A DNA stretch of 64,000 bases, from positions 124,001 to 188,000 of the forward strand of contig NZ_JAFBDH010000003.1 in assembly GCF_016908115.1 (NCBI RefSeq), written 5' to 3'. Position numbers and translations under genes: made by a program. The notes below the pieces were generated by a model. The model had not been told where the DNA came from. It made no database searches and saw nothing but the letters and a program-made list of their open reading frames with translations. The stretch comes from Peptoniphilus gorbachii (lineage in GTDB: Bacteria > Bacillota > Clostridia > Tissierellales > Peptoniphilaceae). Positions 25,440-34,764 of the stretch are shown here, piece by piece (position 1 is the stretch's first letter; every line of letters starts with the position of its first letter).

Positions 25440-27050
25440 TTATAAATTATTTTTTGCTAATTTTTTTCTTTCTATTTTATTTTTTAATATTCCTACTACA
25501 TCGCGAACTTCACGTACTCCTAAATAATATAGACATATTACATATACGCAAGCTGCTATTGTAACTATTAACATAAGTAGGATTAGTCTTAGTAGTGTTT
25601 GCATTCCTCCACTTGTAAAGGACATAATGAGTTTTTCGTAAGGGAAGTAGGAAAGTGAAACTGCTCCCATTGCAATTGAAGCCATAAAGGTTTTTATTGA
25701 CGCCTTTATATAGGATTTTGTTCCAAGATTTCCTATTTTCTTTTTTAGTAATATGAAGGAAATAAAAAGTGCAATTGTTGTTGCAATAGAAACTGATGCT
25801 GCAAGTCCATTTGTTCCATAATGTCTTGCTACTAAAAGGTTAAGTCCAACATTTATTATTACATTTGTAACTCCTACGTAAAAAGGTGTTTTTGTGTCTT
25901 CAATGGAATAATAAATTCTATTTAGGACATTTATTACTGAAATTGAAATCAAGGATAGGGAGTAACATCTTAATGTTGATGTTGCTGCTATACCGTCTGC
26001 CATAGTAAAGGATCCACGGACAAAGGCAATTTCTATTATTGGTCTTGCTAATATTATTAAGCCAACAGTTGCTGGAACAGTTATAAAAAGTACAGTTTTT
26101 ATTGATGCATTCATAACTTTTTTGCCAAGTTTCATATCTCCTGAACCTAAAGTTTTTGTAAGGATTGGAAAGACAATTGCTGTTATTGCTGTTATGAAAA
26201 TTCCAATTATCATTGTATTCATTTTATTTGAATAATATAAAATTGATGCGGCGCCTCTACCCATGCCTGATGCCAAGTTTCTATTTACGATTGTGTTTAT
26301 ATCATTTACAGAAACGGATACAAAAACTGGTAGTGCAAGTATAAGTGCTTCTTTTACATATTGATCTTTAAAGTCTGCAATAATTTTTGGTCTGTAACCA
26401 ATTTTCATTGCATTAGGAAGTAAGAATAAAAATTGTGCAAGTATTCCTAAGACTGATGCAATAGTAAGACCCATTATGCCTACATGGCGAGAAAATAGGG
26501 CTAAATAAACTATATATGTTAAGTTGAGTGGAATAGCTATGGCACCAGTTGCTGCAAATTTACCACCATGTTGTAAATATCCTTCCATTACTCCAACCCA
26601 AGAAGAAAATAAAACTACTGGCATTCCAACTTGTATCAATTTAACGACAATGGCGTAAGTTTCTGGGTCAGCTTGTGATGCTGATAAAAGTGCTATTTGA
26701 TTTGGAAAAACAATTCCAAGAATAATAAGGACAAAGGACACTAAAGATGCCACCATTAATAAATTATTTGTGAAATAATTTTTTCTGCTTGGTCCATGGT
26801 CTAATTCAGCTTTTTGTGCAGAAGGTATATAAGTTGTCGCTATTGCCTGTGTTACAAAACTTGCTATCATTGCTGTTGCAGCCTGTGCAAGAGAAAAGGC
26901 ATCCATTTCTTTTCCTGCACCAAAGACGTAGGCAGTTAGTGATTCTCTAAAAAAACCAAAAACTTTTCCTACTAATAAAAAAACAGTGATGGCAAGAGTG
27001 GATTTTGCAATTCTAGAACCTGTGCTACTTTGGCTATTTTTATTTTCCAA
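25440..27050 (-). CDS. murJ: MurJ-family lipid II flippase
   Basis: A 536-residue polytopic membrane protein with about 14 predicted segments that flips lipid-linked peptidoglycan precursor across the membrane. Family features are FGFFRESLTAYVFGAGKEMDAFSLAQ near the N terminus, the GHG-like YLQHGGKFAATG segment and RIYYSIEDTKTPF. A perfect promoter precedes it (27108-27080). An AAAGGAG site lies about 10 nt upstream of the TTG start at 27050. It stands alone as a one-gene unit ended by a terminator. Confidence 0.92.
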   Translation of the reverse strand: MENKNSQSSTGSRIAKSTLAITVFLLVGKVFGFFRESLTAYVFGAGKEMDAFSLAQAATAMIASFVTQAIATTYIPSAQKAELDHGPSRKNYFTNNLLMVASLVSFVLIILGIVFPNQIALLSASQADPETYAIVVKLIQVGMPVVLFSSWVGVMEGYLQHGGKFAATGAIAIPLNLTYIVYLALFSRHVGIMGLTIASVLGILAQFLFLLPNAMKIGYRPKIIADFKDQYVKEALILALPVFVSVSVNDINTIVNRNLASGMGRGAASILYYSNKMNTMIIGIFITAITAIVFPILTKTLGSGDMKLGKKVMNASIKTVLFITVPATVGLIILARPIIEIAFVRGSFTMADGIAATSTLRCYSLSLISISVINVLNRIYYSIEDTKTPFYVGVTNVIINVGLNLLVARHYGTNGLAASVSIATTIALFISFILLKKKIGNLGTKSYIKASIKTFMASIAMGAVSLSYFPYEKLIMSFTSGGMQTLLRLILLMLIVTIAACVYVICLYYLGVREVRDVVGILKNKIERKKLAKNNL

Positions 27051-27079
27051 TTTAAAATCTCCTTTATAAGTCTTATCAA

Positions 27080-27108
27080 ATTATAATTTGTTTAAAAATT
27101 TATGTCAA
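27080..27108 (-). promoter_or_regulatory. Sigma-A promoter of murJ
   Basis: On the minus strand a perfect TTGACA (27108-27103) and a perfect TATAAT (27085-27080) are separated by 17 nt. Confidence 0.92.
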
Positions 27109-27197
27109 GTAAGCTTATTATCTGTACTTTTAAAGAATTTTATTTTTGTGTTATTATTAATATAAATTATTGTATTATAAATTTAAGGGGAGGAAAA

Positions 27198-28943
27198 ATG
27201 AAAAATAAAAATTTGATTAAAAGAGTTTTGCCATATTTTTATAAGTATAGACTGACACTCTTTTTGGATTTATTTTGTGCAGGACTGACTACAGCAAGTG
27301 AAATGATTTTGCCACTAATTCTTCGTGCCCTAACTACTAGGGGCATGAATGATTTAGCCTTAATTAGCTTTGATTTTGTGCTAAAACTTTCACTTTTATA
27401 TATTTTTATAAAATTTATTGAAGTAATTGCCCAATATTTTATGACTAGCATTGGTCATATAATGGGTGCAAAAATTGAGACTGATATGAGAAAAGACCTT
27501 TATTCTCATCTTCAAAGTCTCTCTGATACTTTTTATAATGAGACAAAAGTTGGCGTTATAATGTCAAGAATAACTAATGATCTTTTTGACATTACGGAGT
27601 TTGCTCACCACTGTCCTGAAGAATATTTTATTGGTGCTATAAAAATTATTATTTCATTAATAATTCTTCTTAGCATAAATGTAAAAATGACTCTACTTAT
27701 TTATATTATGATTCCACTTATGATATATTTTTCTAGTCATTTTAGAAACAAAATGCGTGTAGCCCAAAAGGATCAAAGAGTTCACATAGGTCATCTTAAT
27801 TCTTCTATTGAAGATTCTCTTCTTGGCATAAAAGTTGTAAAATCTTTTGCTAATGAAGATGTTGAAAAAGAAAAATTCACTTACGAAAATAATAAATTTT
27901 TAGGTATAAAAAAGAGATATTACAAGTCCATGGCTGGCTTTAATACAATTAATAGAGTCTTTGATGGACTAATGTATTTAATTTTAATTGCAAGTGGCGG
28001 ATATTTTCTCATGAAAAGAGAAATTGGTCCAGAAGATTTAATTGTCTATGTAATGTTTATTCAATCTCTTCTCGCTACAGTTAGAAGAATTATTGAATTT
28101 ACTGAGCAGTTCCAAAAGGGAATGACTGGTATAGAGAGATTTGCAGAAATTATGTCTATTGAACCTGACATAAAGGACAAAAAGGATGCTCGTGAAATAA
28201 AAAATGTTAAGGGAGAAATTTCTTTTAATAATGTTGACTTTTCTTATAAAAAGGGCGAGGTCAAGGTTTTAAATAATTTTTCTGTTGATATTACACCAGG
28301 AGAAAAGCTTGCAATTGTCGGACCTAGTGGTGCAGGAAAGACAACTATTTGTAATCTCATTCCAAGATTTTATGATGTTGATAGCGGATCTGTCACAGTA
28401 GATGGAATTGATGTTCGTGAAATAAAAATAAAATCTTTGAGAGAAAATATTGGCATAGTCCAACAAGATGTATATTTATTTTCTGGCACAGTGAAGGACA
28501 ATATTGGTTACGGAAAAAGTGATGCCACAGAAAAAGAAATTATTGAAGCTGCAAAGCTTGCCGGTGCCTATGAATTTATAAAGAGTCTTCCTAATGGCTT
28601 TGATACCTACGTTGGTGAGCGTGGTGTAAAACTATCTGGAGGTCAAAAACAAAGAATTTCTATTGCCAGAGTATTTTTAAAAAATCCACCAATTTTAATT
28701 TTAGATGAAGCAACATCTGCCCTTGATAACAAAAGTGAAATTGTAGTCCAAGATTCTATAGAAAAACTTTCAAAGGGAAGGACAACTATTACCATTGCTC
28801 ATAGACTTACAACAGTTCAAAATGCAGATTTAATTATTGTCATGACTAGAGATGGCATTGTAGAAAGAGGAAGTCACCAAGAGCTAATGGCAAAGAGGGG
28901 ATACTACTATAACCTCTACACTAAGGGCGGCAGGTTAGAGTAA
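27198..28943 (+). CDS. ABC transporter, fused permease and ATPase
   Basis: A 581-residue exporter half-transporter. Residues about 1-310 hold six membrane segments, and the rest is the ATPase domain. Walker A is GPSGAGKTT, the Q-loop is IVQQDVYLF, the signature is LSGGQKQRISIARV, Walker B is ILILDEATSALD and the switch His is in TIAHRL, so it looks active. I start it at ATG 27198 with GGGGAGG upstream; an in-frame upstream ATG at 27102 lies in the divergent promoter region and lacks a site. It probably works as a homodimer. Substrate is unknown. Confidence 0.9.
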   Translation: MKNKNLIKRVLPYFYKYRLTLFLDLFCAGLTTASEMILPLILRALTTRGMNDLALISFDFVLKLSLLYIFIKFIEVIAQYFMTSIGHIMGAKIETDMRKDLYSHLQSLSDTFYNETKVGVIMSRITNDLFDITEFAHHCPEEYFIGAIKIIISLIILLSINVKMTLLIYIMIPLMIYFSSHFRNKMRVAQKDQRVHIGHLNSSIEDSLLGIKVVKSFANEDVEKEKFTYENNKFLGIKKRYYKSMAGFNTINRVFDGLMYLILIASGGYFLMKREIGPEDLIVYVMFIQSLLATVRRIIEFTEQFQKGMTGIERFAEIMSIEPDIKDKKDAREIKNVKGEISFNNVDFSYKKGEVKVLNNFSVDITPGEKLAIVGPSGAGKTTICNLIPRFYDVDSGSVTVDGIDVREIKIKSLRENIGIVQQDVYLFSGTVKDNIGYGKSDATEKEIIEAAKLAGAYEFIKSLPNGFDTYVGERGVKLSGGQKQRISIARVFLKNPPILILDEATSALDNKSEIVVQDSIEKLSKGRTTITIAHRLTTVQNADLIIVMTRDGIVERGSHQELMAKRGYYYNLYTKGGRLE

Positions 28944-28996
28944 TTTATTGATTTTCGGGTAATATTTTATTAAGAACTTAATTAGCGAGGTGTATT

Positions 28997-29572
28997 ATGC
29001 AAGAATATATAGAAATAATTAAAAAGAGAAGATCTTATTACAATTTGTCTGAAGATATTAAGCTATCTAATGAGGAGATAAAATATTTAATTGAAGATGT
29101 CCTAAATACTACACCTTCTCATATGAATTCACAAACAACTAGAGTACTTTTACTTTTTGATGACAAGTCAAAGGATTTTTGGAAGAGGGTAAATGAAACT
29201 TTTGACAACAAAATTAAGGAAGAAAAATTTCATGGATTTTATCATGCCAAGGGTACTGCCCTAATTTTTATTGACAAAGATGAAATTAAGGAGGAGGAAA
29301 AAAATATTCCTTCCTATAAAGAATATTTTGAAACTTGGGGTCATCATTCAGCCGCTATGATTCAGCTAAATATTTGGCAAGCACTTCGTGATGAAGAAAT
29401 TGGCGCAAGTAATCAACATTACAATCCTGCTATTGATTCTTGGGTAAAAGATCTTTATGAAATTCCTGATTCATGGGAACTTATTGCAGAGATGCCCTTT
29501 GGAAAAATTGAAGAAGAGCCAGAAGAAAAGGATAAAAAACCAATTGATGAAATTTTAAAGGTTATTGAATAA
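28997..29572 (+). CDS. Nitroreductase-family protein
   Basis: A 191-residue FMN-dependent oxidoreductase-like protein. Near the N terminus, KKRRSYYNLS and NTTPSHMNSQTTRVLLL correspond to the FMN-binding RRS..F and P-S-x-x-x-Q segments. ETWGHHSAAMIQLNIWQALRDEEIGASNQHYN is the conserved mid-region of the YdfN/MhqN-like group. A GCGAGGTG site precedes ATG. A terminator follows at 29583. The physiological substrate cannot be told from sequence. Confidence 0.85.
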   Translation: MQEYIEIIKKRRSYYNLSEDIKLSNEEIKYLIEDVLNTTPSHMNSQTTRVLLLFDDKSKDFWKRVNETFDNKIKEEKFHGFYHAKGTALIFIDKDEIKEEEKNIPSYKEYFETWGHHSAAMIQLNIWQALRDEEIGASNQHYNPAIDSWVKDLYEIPDSWELIAEMPFGKIEEEPEEKDKKPIDEILKVIE

Positions 29573-29582
29573 TAATAAGTGT

Positions 29583-29608
29583 AAAAAGTAGGCGAGAGTC
29601 TACTTTTT
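29583..29608 (+). terminator. Terminator after nitroreductase gene
   Basis: AAAAAGTAG pairs with CTACTTTTT around an 8-nt loop. Confidence 0.75.
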
Positions 29609-29622
29609 CTTTTAACTTATAC

Positions 29623-29651
29623 TTGTAATAAAAAATTCTTATGTCTATAAT
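29623..29651 (+). promoter_or_regulatory. Promoter of thiamine transport operon
   Basis: TTGTAA (29623-29628) and a perfect TATAAT (29646-29651) are separated by 17 nt, just before the TPP aptamer. Confidence 0.8.
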
Positions 29652-29655
29652 AAAA

Positions 29656-29762
29656 GTATCAGGGGAGCTTTTGCTGAGATTAGGATATCCTTAAACCCTT
29701 TGGACCAGGACAGGTAATGCTGTCGCGGGAAAAGTACGTCTCCAGCTAGGGGACTTTTTTTA
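29656..29762 (+). promoter_or_regulatory. TPP riboswitch with terminator
   Basis: The thi-box core is present: CAGGGGAGC, GCTGAGA, then AAACCCTTTGGACCAG, then CAGGTAATGCTG and CGCGGGAA. A terminator follows at about 29733-29762 (AAGT..TCTCC pairing with GGGGACTT, then a T-run). TPP binding is expected to stop transcription of the downstream transporter genes. The aptamer motifs are seen; the mechanism follows from the family. Confidence 0.93.
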
Positions 29763-29801
29763 TGCAGAAATTTATTTGCAAATTTATTTGAGGAGGTAAT
29801 T

Positions 29802-30101
29802 ATGAAGATTTCAGTAGCGATACAAATCCTTCCTACAACAAAAGAAGGCACAACAGAATCTATTGTTGAAGTTGTAGATAAGGTAATCGAATATATAAAA
29901 AGTGAAAAGGTAAATTATGTTGTTACGCCCTTTGAAACAGTTATAGAATTAGATGACTTTGACAAAGCCTTTGAAATTCTAAAAAACTGCGTAAAGATGG
30001 CGGGCGAAATTTCAGAACAAGTTGCTTGTTATTCTAAAACATTTTATTCTGAAAAGGGGATTTTGACAATCGATGAAAAAACCGGCAAGTATCAAGGATA
30101 A
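29802..30101 (+). CDS. Thiamine-binding protein, MTH1187/YkoF-like
   Basis: A 99-residue protein of the small ferredoxin-like family that binds thiamine or related compounds. It begins MKISVAIQILPTT and contains the VTPFETVIELDDFDKAFEILK segment typical of the group. It is the first gene behind the TPP riboswitch and overlaps the permease gene by 29 nt. It may hold or deliver the imported vitamin precursor in the cytoplasm. GAGGAGG lies 6 nt before ATG. Confidence 0.88.
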   Translation: MKISVAIQILPTTKEGTTESIVEVVDKVIEYIKSEKVNYVVTPFETVIELDDFDKAFEILKNCVKMAGEISEQVACYSKTFYSEKGILTIDEKTGKYQG

Positions 30102-30834
30102 TATCTCAGCAGCTTCTTTGATTATAATTATTTTTGCTATCTGGCATTTTGTAACTACAAGGGGAATAGTTGGAAGATTTTTACTTCCAAAGCCCTTTGA
30201 TGTTGTAAAAGCTTTTGTTACAGATTTTTCTACTATATCATCTCATCTTGGGGCAACACTTACAGAAGCTTTCATAGGCTTATTTATTGGTGTTACTCTT
30301 GGCTTTTTAATAGCTCTCCTCATGGATTTATCTGATACAGTTTATTCGGCCTTTTATCCAATACTAGTAATAACGCAAACTGTTCCAACAGTTGCTATTG
30401 CACCACTACTTGTACTTTGGATGGGCTATGGAGTTATGCCAAAGATTGCACTAATAGTTATTGGAACTTTTTTTCCAATTGCAGTGTCTCTCTTAGAAGC
30501 TTTTAAAGAGGTGGATCAGGATAAAATAAAATTATTAAAGGCAATGGGAGCAGACAAGGCAGAAATTTATAGGTACATTAAATTTCCAGAGAGCTTAACA
30601 AATTTTTTCGCAGCCTTTAAAATTGCTGTTTCCTATTCTGTAGTTGGAGCTGTTATTGCAGAATGGCTAGGTGGTTATAAAGGTTTAGGAGTATATATGA
30701 TTAGAGTTCAAAAAAACTACTCCTTTGATAAGATGTTTGCAGTTATATTTTTAATTTCGGCAATTTCTCTTATTTTGATGAAGCTAGTTAGCTTTATACA
30801 AAAAAAGATGATGCCGTGGACGGAGGAAAAATGA
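30073..30834 (+). CDS. thiX: ABC transporter permease (thiamine/HMP precursor)
   Basis: A 253-residue permease with about six membrane segments and the BPD-type EAA loop (LLKAMGADKAEIYRYIKFPES). It matches the permease of NMT1/ThiY-type importers for thiamine, hydroxymethylpyrimidine or formylaminopyrimidine. The riboswitch and the neighbouring thiY-like and thiZ-like genes set the role. The start overlaps the preceding gene by 29 nt, and the end overlaps the next by 4 nt, so translation is probably coupled. Confidence 0.88.
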   Translation: MKKPASIKDNISAASLIIIIFAIWHFVTTRGIVGRFLLPKPFDVVKAFVTDFSTISSHLGATLTEAFIGLFIGVTLGFLIALLMDLSDTVYSAFYPILVITQTVPTVAIAPLLVLWMGYGVMPKIALIVIGTFFPIAVSLLEAFKEVDQDKIKLLKAMGADKAEIYRYIKFPESLTNFFAAFKIAVSYSVVGAVIAEWLGGYKGLGVYMIRVQKNYSFDKMFAVIFLISAISLILMKLVSFIQKKMMPWTEEK

Positions 30835-31850
30835 AAAATTTAAAAAAATTATCAGTTTTATTATTAGCAGGTCTTATGCTTACAGCTTGTGGAAAAACTG
30901 AAAACAAAAAAGCTGAAGAAAAGAAAGATCTTCCTACAGAAAAAGTTAGCTTTTTACTTGATTGGGAACCAAATGTAAACCATGCAGGACTATATGTGGC
31001 AATGGATAAGGGATTTTTTGCAGATGAAGGTATTGAAGTAGAAGTAAATCAACCACCAGCAAATGGAGCTGAAGCACTTGTTGCATCAGGAAAAGCAGAC
31101 TTTGGAGTATCTTACCAAGATACAATTGCTCCAGCCTTTGCAAGTGATAAACCACTACCTGTTACAGCAGTTGCTGCAATAATAAATCACAATACTTCTG
31201 GAATTATTTCACTTAAAGATAAAAATATTGAAAGACCAAAAGATATGGAAAATCACAATTATGCAACTTGGGGACTTCCAATTGAACAAGCAATATTAAA
31301 ACAAGTAGTAACAGATGACGGTGGAGATTTTTCAAAAGTTCAACTAATTCCAGAAAATGTAGTAAATGCAGTTCAAGCTATCAGTGGGAAAATTGACACA
31401 GTTTGGATTTTCTATCAAGTTGACGGAGTACTTGCAGGAAAAGAAAATGTTCCAATAAATTATTTTGCTTTTAGAGATATAAGCCCTGTATTTGATTACT
31501 ACACACCTATTTTAATTGCAAATAACGACTTCTTAAAGAATAAAGAAGATGTTGCAAAGAGATTTATGCGTGCTTTTTCTAAGGGATATGAATATGCAGC
31601 AGAAAATCCAAAGGAAGCAGCTGACATTTTAGTTAAAATAAATCCAGAACTTGACAAAGATTTTGTTGAAAAGGGAATGGAATATTTAGCTGATAAATAT
31701 AAAGACGATGCAAAATACTTCGGTGAAATAAATCCTGATAGATGGAATAATTTCTACGCTTGGTTATGGGAAAATAAACTAATCGACAAGGAAATTCCAA
31801 AAGATTTTGGTTTCACTGATGAATTTATTAATCCTGAAAAATTAAAATGA
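30831..31850 (+). CDS. thiY: ABC transporter substrate-binding lipoprotein (NMT1/ThiY type)
   Basis: A 339-residue exported lipoprotein with signal peptide and lipobox LTAC (Cys20). The mature part begins with FLLDWEPNVNHAGLYVAMDKGFF, the recognisable NMT1/THI5-like ligand-binding opening, and has VASGKADFGVSYQD. I start it at ATG 30831 (GGAGG 6 nt upstream), overlapping the permease stop by 4 nt. The likely ligand is a thiamine pyrimidine precursor or thiamine itself; sequence alone cannot decide. Confidence 0.9.
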   Translation: MKNLKKLSVLLLAGLMLTACGKTENKKAEEKKDLPTEKVSFLLDWEPNVNHAGLYVAMDKGFFADEGIEVEVNQPPANGAEALVASGKADFGVSYQDTIAPAFASDKPLPVTAVAAIINHNTSGIISLKDKNIERPKDMENHNYATWGLPIEQAILKQVVTDDGGDFSKVQLIPENVVNAVQAISGKIDTVWIFYQVDGVLAGKENVPINYFAFRDISPVFDYYTPILIANNDFLKNKEDVAKRFMRAFSKGYEYAAENPKEAADILVKINPELDKDFVEKGMEYLADKYKDDAKYFGEINPDRWNNFYAWLWENKLIDKEIPKDFGFTDEFINPEKLK

Positions 31851-32599
31851 GTGAAAAATTAGAAATTTTAAGAGTAGAAAATGTTGACAAGTCCTTTGAT
31901 GACAAGCTAGTTTTAAAGGACATAAACATTAAATTAATGAGAGGCGAATTAGTTTCTCTTGTTGGAGTATCTGGAAGTGGAAAGACTACGCTATTTAACA
32001 TAATAGCTGGTCTTTTAAAGCCAGATAAGGGAAAAGTTTTTTTAAAGGGAGAAGTTGTAACAGGAAGGGCAGGGAAAATTTCCTATATGCTACAAAAAGA
32101 TTTACTCCTTCCTTACATGAGCATAATAGACAATGTTTCTCTTCCCCTTGTTCTTAGGGGTCATAAGAAAAAAGAAGCAAGAGAAAAAGTTCGTGGATTA
32201 TTTAAAGATTTTGGATTAGAGGGCACACAGGAAAAATATCCTTCGCAACTTTCTGGAGGAATGGCACAAAGAGCAGCACTTCTTAGAACTTATGTCTTTT
32301 CCAATGAAGTTGCACTTTTAGATGAGCCTTTTTCTGCCCTTGATGCTATAACAAAGGCTTCAATTCACAAGTGGTATAAAAATATTATTAGCGAGATGAA
32401 AATTTCTACGATTTTTATAACTCATGATATTGAAGAGGCAGTTAAGATTTCTGATAGAATTTATATCATGGGAAAAAATCCTGGAACCATTATTGACGAA
32501 ATTGAAATTAATGAAGATTTTCAAGATAATTTTTTTGAAGATAAAAAATTTATTGAATACAAAAAATACATTATTGAAAAATTAGACAAATTAATTTAA
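31847..32599 (+). CDS. thiZ: ABC transporter ATP-binding protein (thiamine/HMP precursor)
   Basis: A 250-residue ATPase of the nitrate/sulfonate/NMT1-type importer group. Walker A is GVSGSGKTT, Q-loop YMLQKDLLLP, signature LSGGMAQRAALLR, Walker B VALLDEPFSALD and switch IFITHDIEEA. It overlaps the thiY stop by 4 nt and completes the TPP-controlled importer. A terminator follows at 32620. Confidence 0.92.
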   Translation: MSEKLEILRVENVDKSFDDKLVLKDINIKLMRGELVSLVGVSGSGKTTLFNIIAGLLKPDKGKVFLKGEVVTGRAGKISYMLQKDLLLPYMSIIDNVSLPLVLRGHKKKEAREKVRGLFKDFGLEGTQEKYPSQLSGGMAQRAALLRTYVFSNEVALLDEPFSALDAITKASIHKWYKNIISEMKISTIFITHDIEEAVKISDRIYIMGKNPGTIIDEIEINEDFQDNFFEDKKFIEYKKYIIEKLDKLI

Positions 32600-32619
32600 T
32601 ATAGTTATAAGTGGGATTT

Positions 32620-32644
32620 ATGAGGCTTTTAGCCTCATTTTTTT
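32620..32644 (+). terminator. Terminator after thiamine transport operon
   Basis: ATGAGGCT pairs with AGCCTCAT around a 2-nt gap in an AGGCTTTTAGCCT core, followed by seven T residues. Confidence 0.85.
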
Positions 32645-32689
32645 ATAAAAAAAGTCTTAGTTTAAATACAATGATTTATTGCGACATGT

Positions 32690-32718
32690 TTGAAACTACA
32701 GAAAAACTGTTTTATACT
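32690..32718 (+). promoter_or_regulatory. Promoter of pxp operon
   Basis: TTGAAA (32690-32695) and TATACT (32713-32718) are 17 nt apart. An inverted repeat ATACTT/AAGTAT (32714-32732, 7-nt spacer) overlaps the -10 and could be an operator. Confidence 0.75.
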
Positions 32719-32761
32719 TAATACAGAAGTATCTTATTTGTATAAAATTAAGGGGGAAAAA

Positions 32762-33535
32762 ATGAAATATTGTGTAGACTTAAATAGTGATATTGGAGAA
32801 TCTTTTGGAGCTTATAAAATGGGCATGGATTCAGAAATAATAAAATATGTAACAAGTATTAATTGTGCTTGTGCTTATCATGCTGGTGATCCACTAATTA
32901 TGGATAATACTTGTAAAGCTGCAGCAGAAAATGGTGTAGAAATTGGTGCACACCCAGGCTATCCAGATTTAATGGGATTTGGAAGAAGAAAGATGGACAT
33001 AAAGCCTGAAGAAGCTAGAGCATATATGCTTTATCAAGTTGGAGCACTTGCTGCTTTTGCAAAGGCACATGGAAAAAAATTACAACATATAAAACTTCAC
33101 GGAGCATTTTATAATACTGCTTGTAATGATGAAAAACTTGCCAATGCTGTTTTAGATGCCGTTGAAGAATACGATAAAAATTTAATTTTAATGGTACTTA
33201 GTGGTTCATATATTGCAAAAGAAGGAAAAAGAAGAGGACTTAGAGTAGCTCAAGAAGTTTTTGCAGACAGGGGATATAATGAAGACGGTACTCTTGTAAA
33301 CAGATCTCTTCCAGGTGCTTTTGTTAAAGATCCTAAAGAAGCTATTCCTAGAGTTGTAAAGATGATTAAAGAAAATAAAGTTACGACTGCAGATGGAAAA
33401 GAAATTGACATAGTTGCAGATTCAATTTGTGTTCACGGAGACAATCCAGAAGCTCTTGAATTTGTAAAAAATATAAGAGAAGGATTAAAAGCTGAAGGTA
33501 TTGAAATTAAACCTTTGACAAGTTTTTTAAAGTAA
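32762..33535 (+). CDS. pxpA: 5-oxoprolinase subunit A (LamB/YcsF family)
   Basis: A 257-residue subunit of the bacterial ATP-dependent 5-oxoprolinase, which opens 5-oxoproline (pyroglutamate) to glutamate together with PxpB and PxpC. Family motifs are [50 protein letters not shown] and [14 protein letters not shown] 32762 has GGGGG upstream; an upstream in-frame ATG lies inside the promoter. It is the first gene of pxpA - NRAMP-like carrier - pxpB - pxpC. Confidence 0.94.
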   Translation: MKYCVDLNSDIGESFGAYKMGMDSEIIKYVTSINCACAYHAGDPLIMDNTCKAAAENGVEIGAHPGYPDLMGFGRRKMDIKPEEARAYMLYQVGALAAFAKAHGKKLQHIKLHGAFYNTACNDEKLANAVLDAVEEYDKNLILMVLSGSYIAKEGKRRGLRVAQEVFADRGYNEDGTLVNRSLPGAFVKDPKEAIPRVVKMIKENKVTTADGKEIDIVADSICVHGDNPEALEFVKNIREGLKAEGIEIKPLTSFLK

Positions 33536-33544
33536 GGAGGAAGG

Positions 33545-34750
33545 ATGAAGAATAAAAAAAGTGATTTATCAGTTCTAATTGGAGCTGCATTTTTAATGGC
33601 AGCTTCATCAGCAGGTCCAGGTTTTATTGCACAAACAGGAACTTACACTTATGAATTTGGTTTATCTTTTGCCTTTGTAATTATTTCTTCTGTAATTATT
33701 TCTTACATTGCACAGCTAAATGTTTGGAGAGTTATTGCAGTTTCAAAGATGAGAGGACAAGATATAGCAAATAAAGTATTGCCTGGATTGGGATATTTTA
33801 TTGCAATTCTAGTTGCCCTTGGAGGACTTGCTTTTAACATTGGAAATGTTGGAGGAGCAGGGCTTGGTTTAAATGTAATTTTCGGAATTGATGCGAGAAT
33901 TGGTGCAGCAATTGGTGGAATAATTGGCATTATAATTTTTGCATCACCATCAGCAAAAAGTTTATTAGATCAAGTTACTAAATATTTTGGAATAGGTATG
34001 ATTATTTTAATTACTTATGTAGCAGTAAAAACAAATCCGCCTATTGCTGAAGCAGCTAAGTCAGCCTTTTTGCCAGGTGAATCTATTACAAATTTGTTTC
34101 CAGCTATTATAACTTTAATAGGAGGAACAGTGGGAGGATATATTATTTTTTCTGGTGGTCATAGGCTTATTGATGCTGGCATTACTGGGGAAGAAAATTT
34201 AGGCGAAGTAAATAAATCTGCAAGTCTTGGTATAGTAGTAGCTTTAATTCTTAGAATTGTATTATTCCTTGCAATTTTAGGGGCAATGACTGTTTCTATG
34301 TCAAGTATTGATCCAGATAATATTCCTGCAAGTGCTTTTAAAATAGCAGCAGGAAATCTTGGCTATAAAATTTTTGGAGTAGTATTTTTTATTTCAGCTC
34401 TTACGCCAATTGTTGGAGCTGCATACACTTCAGTTTCCTTTCTAAAAACTTTATTTAAAACAGTTGAAGATCACGAAAGTATTGTTACTATAATATTTAT
34501 TGTTTTTTCAACTATTGCCTTTATATTAATTGGCAAGCCACAAAAATTATTAGTAGTCGTTGGAACTTTAAATGGTTTTATTTTACCAATAACTCTTGCA
34601 GTTATTTTGCTTGCCTCTAAAAATAAAAAAATTGTTGGAAATTACCGACATTCAAATCTTCTTTATATTTTAGGCTGGTTAGTAGTTATATTTACTGCAT
34701 ACATGAGCCTTCAAACAGTAATAAATAGTTTTGGTAATTTAATGGGATAA
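33545..34750 (+). CDS. NRAMP-like transporter in 5-oxoprolinase operon (YcsG type)
   Basis: A 401-residue membrane protein with about eleven segments and the NRAMP-type opening SSAGPGFIAQTG. The metal-binding DPGN motif of true NRAMP carriers is not there (the aligned stretch reads GTYTYEFG), and the MPH motif of segment 6 is replaced by a GGTVGGY stretch. It therefore probably does not carry divalent metal. Its place between pxpA and pxpB, as ycsG in Bacillus, suggests import of 5-oxoproline or a related compound. GGAGG precedes ATG by 5 nt. Substrate is inference. Confidence 0.85.
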   Translation: MKNKKSDLSVLIGAAFLMAASSAGPGFIAQTGTYTYEFGLSFAFVIISSVIISYIAQLNVWRVIAVSKMRGQDIANKVLPGLGYFIAILVALGGLAFNIGNVGGAGLGLNVIFGIDARIGAAIGGIIGIIIFASPSAKSLLDQVTKYFGIGMIILITYVAVKTNPPIAEAAKSAFLPGESITNLFPAIITLIGGTVGGYIIFSGGHRLIDAGITGEENLGEVNKSASLGIVVALILRIVLFLAILGAMTVSMSSIDPDNIPASAFKIAAGNLGYKIFGVVFFISALTPIVGAAYTSVSFLKTLFKTVEDHESIVTIIFIVFSTIAFILIGKPQKLLVVVGTLNGFILPITLAVILLASKNKKIVGNYRHSNLLYILGWLVVIFTAYMSLQTVINSFGNLMG

Positions 34751-34764
34751 GTTAGGAGTTAAAT

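Noticed and set aside
33545-34750. Calling the pxp-operon carrier an Mn/Fe transporter
   Set aside because: The DPGN and MPH metal-binding motifs of NRAMP proteins are missing.
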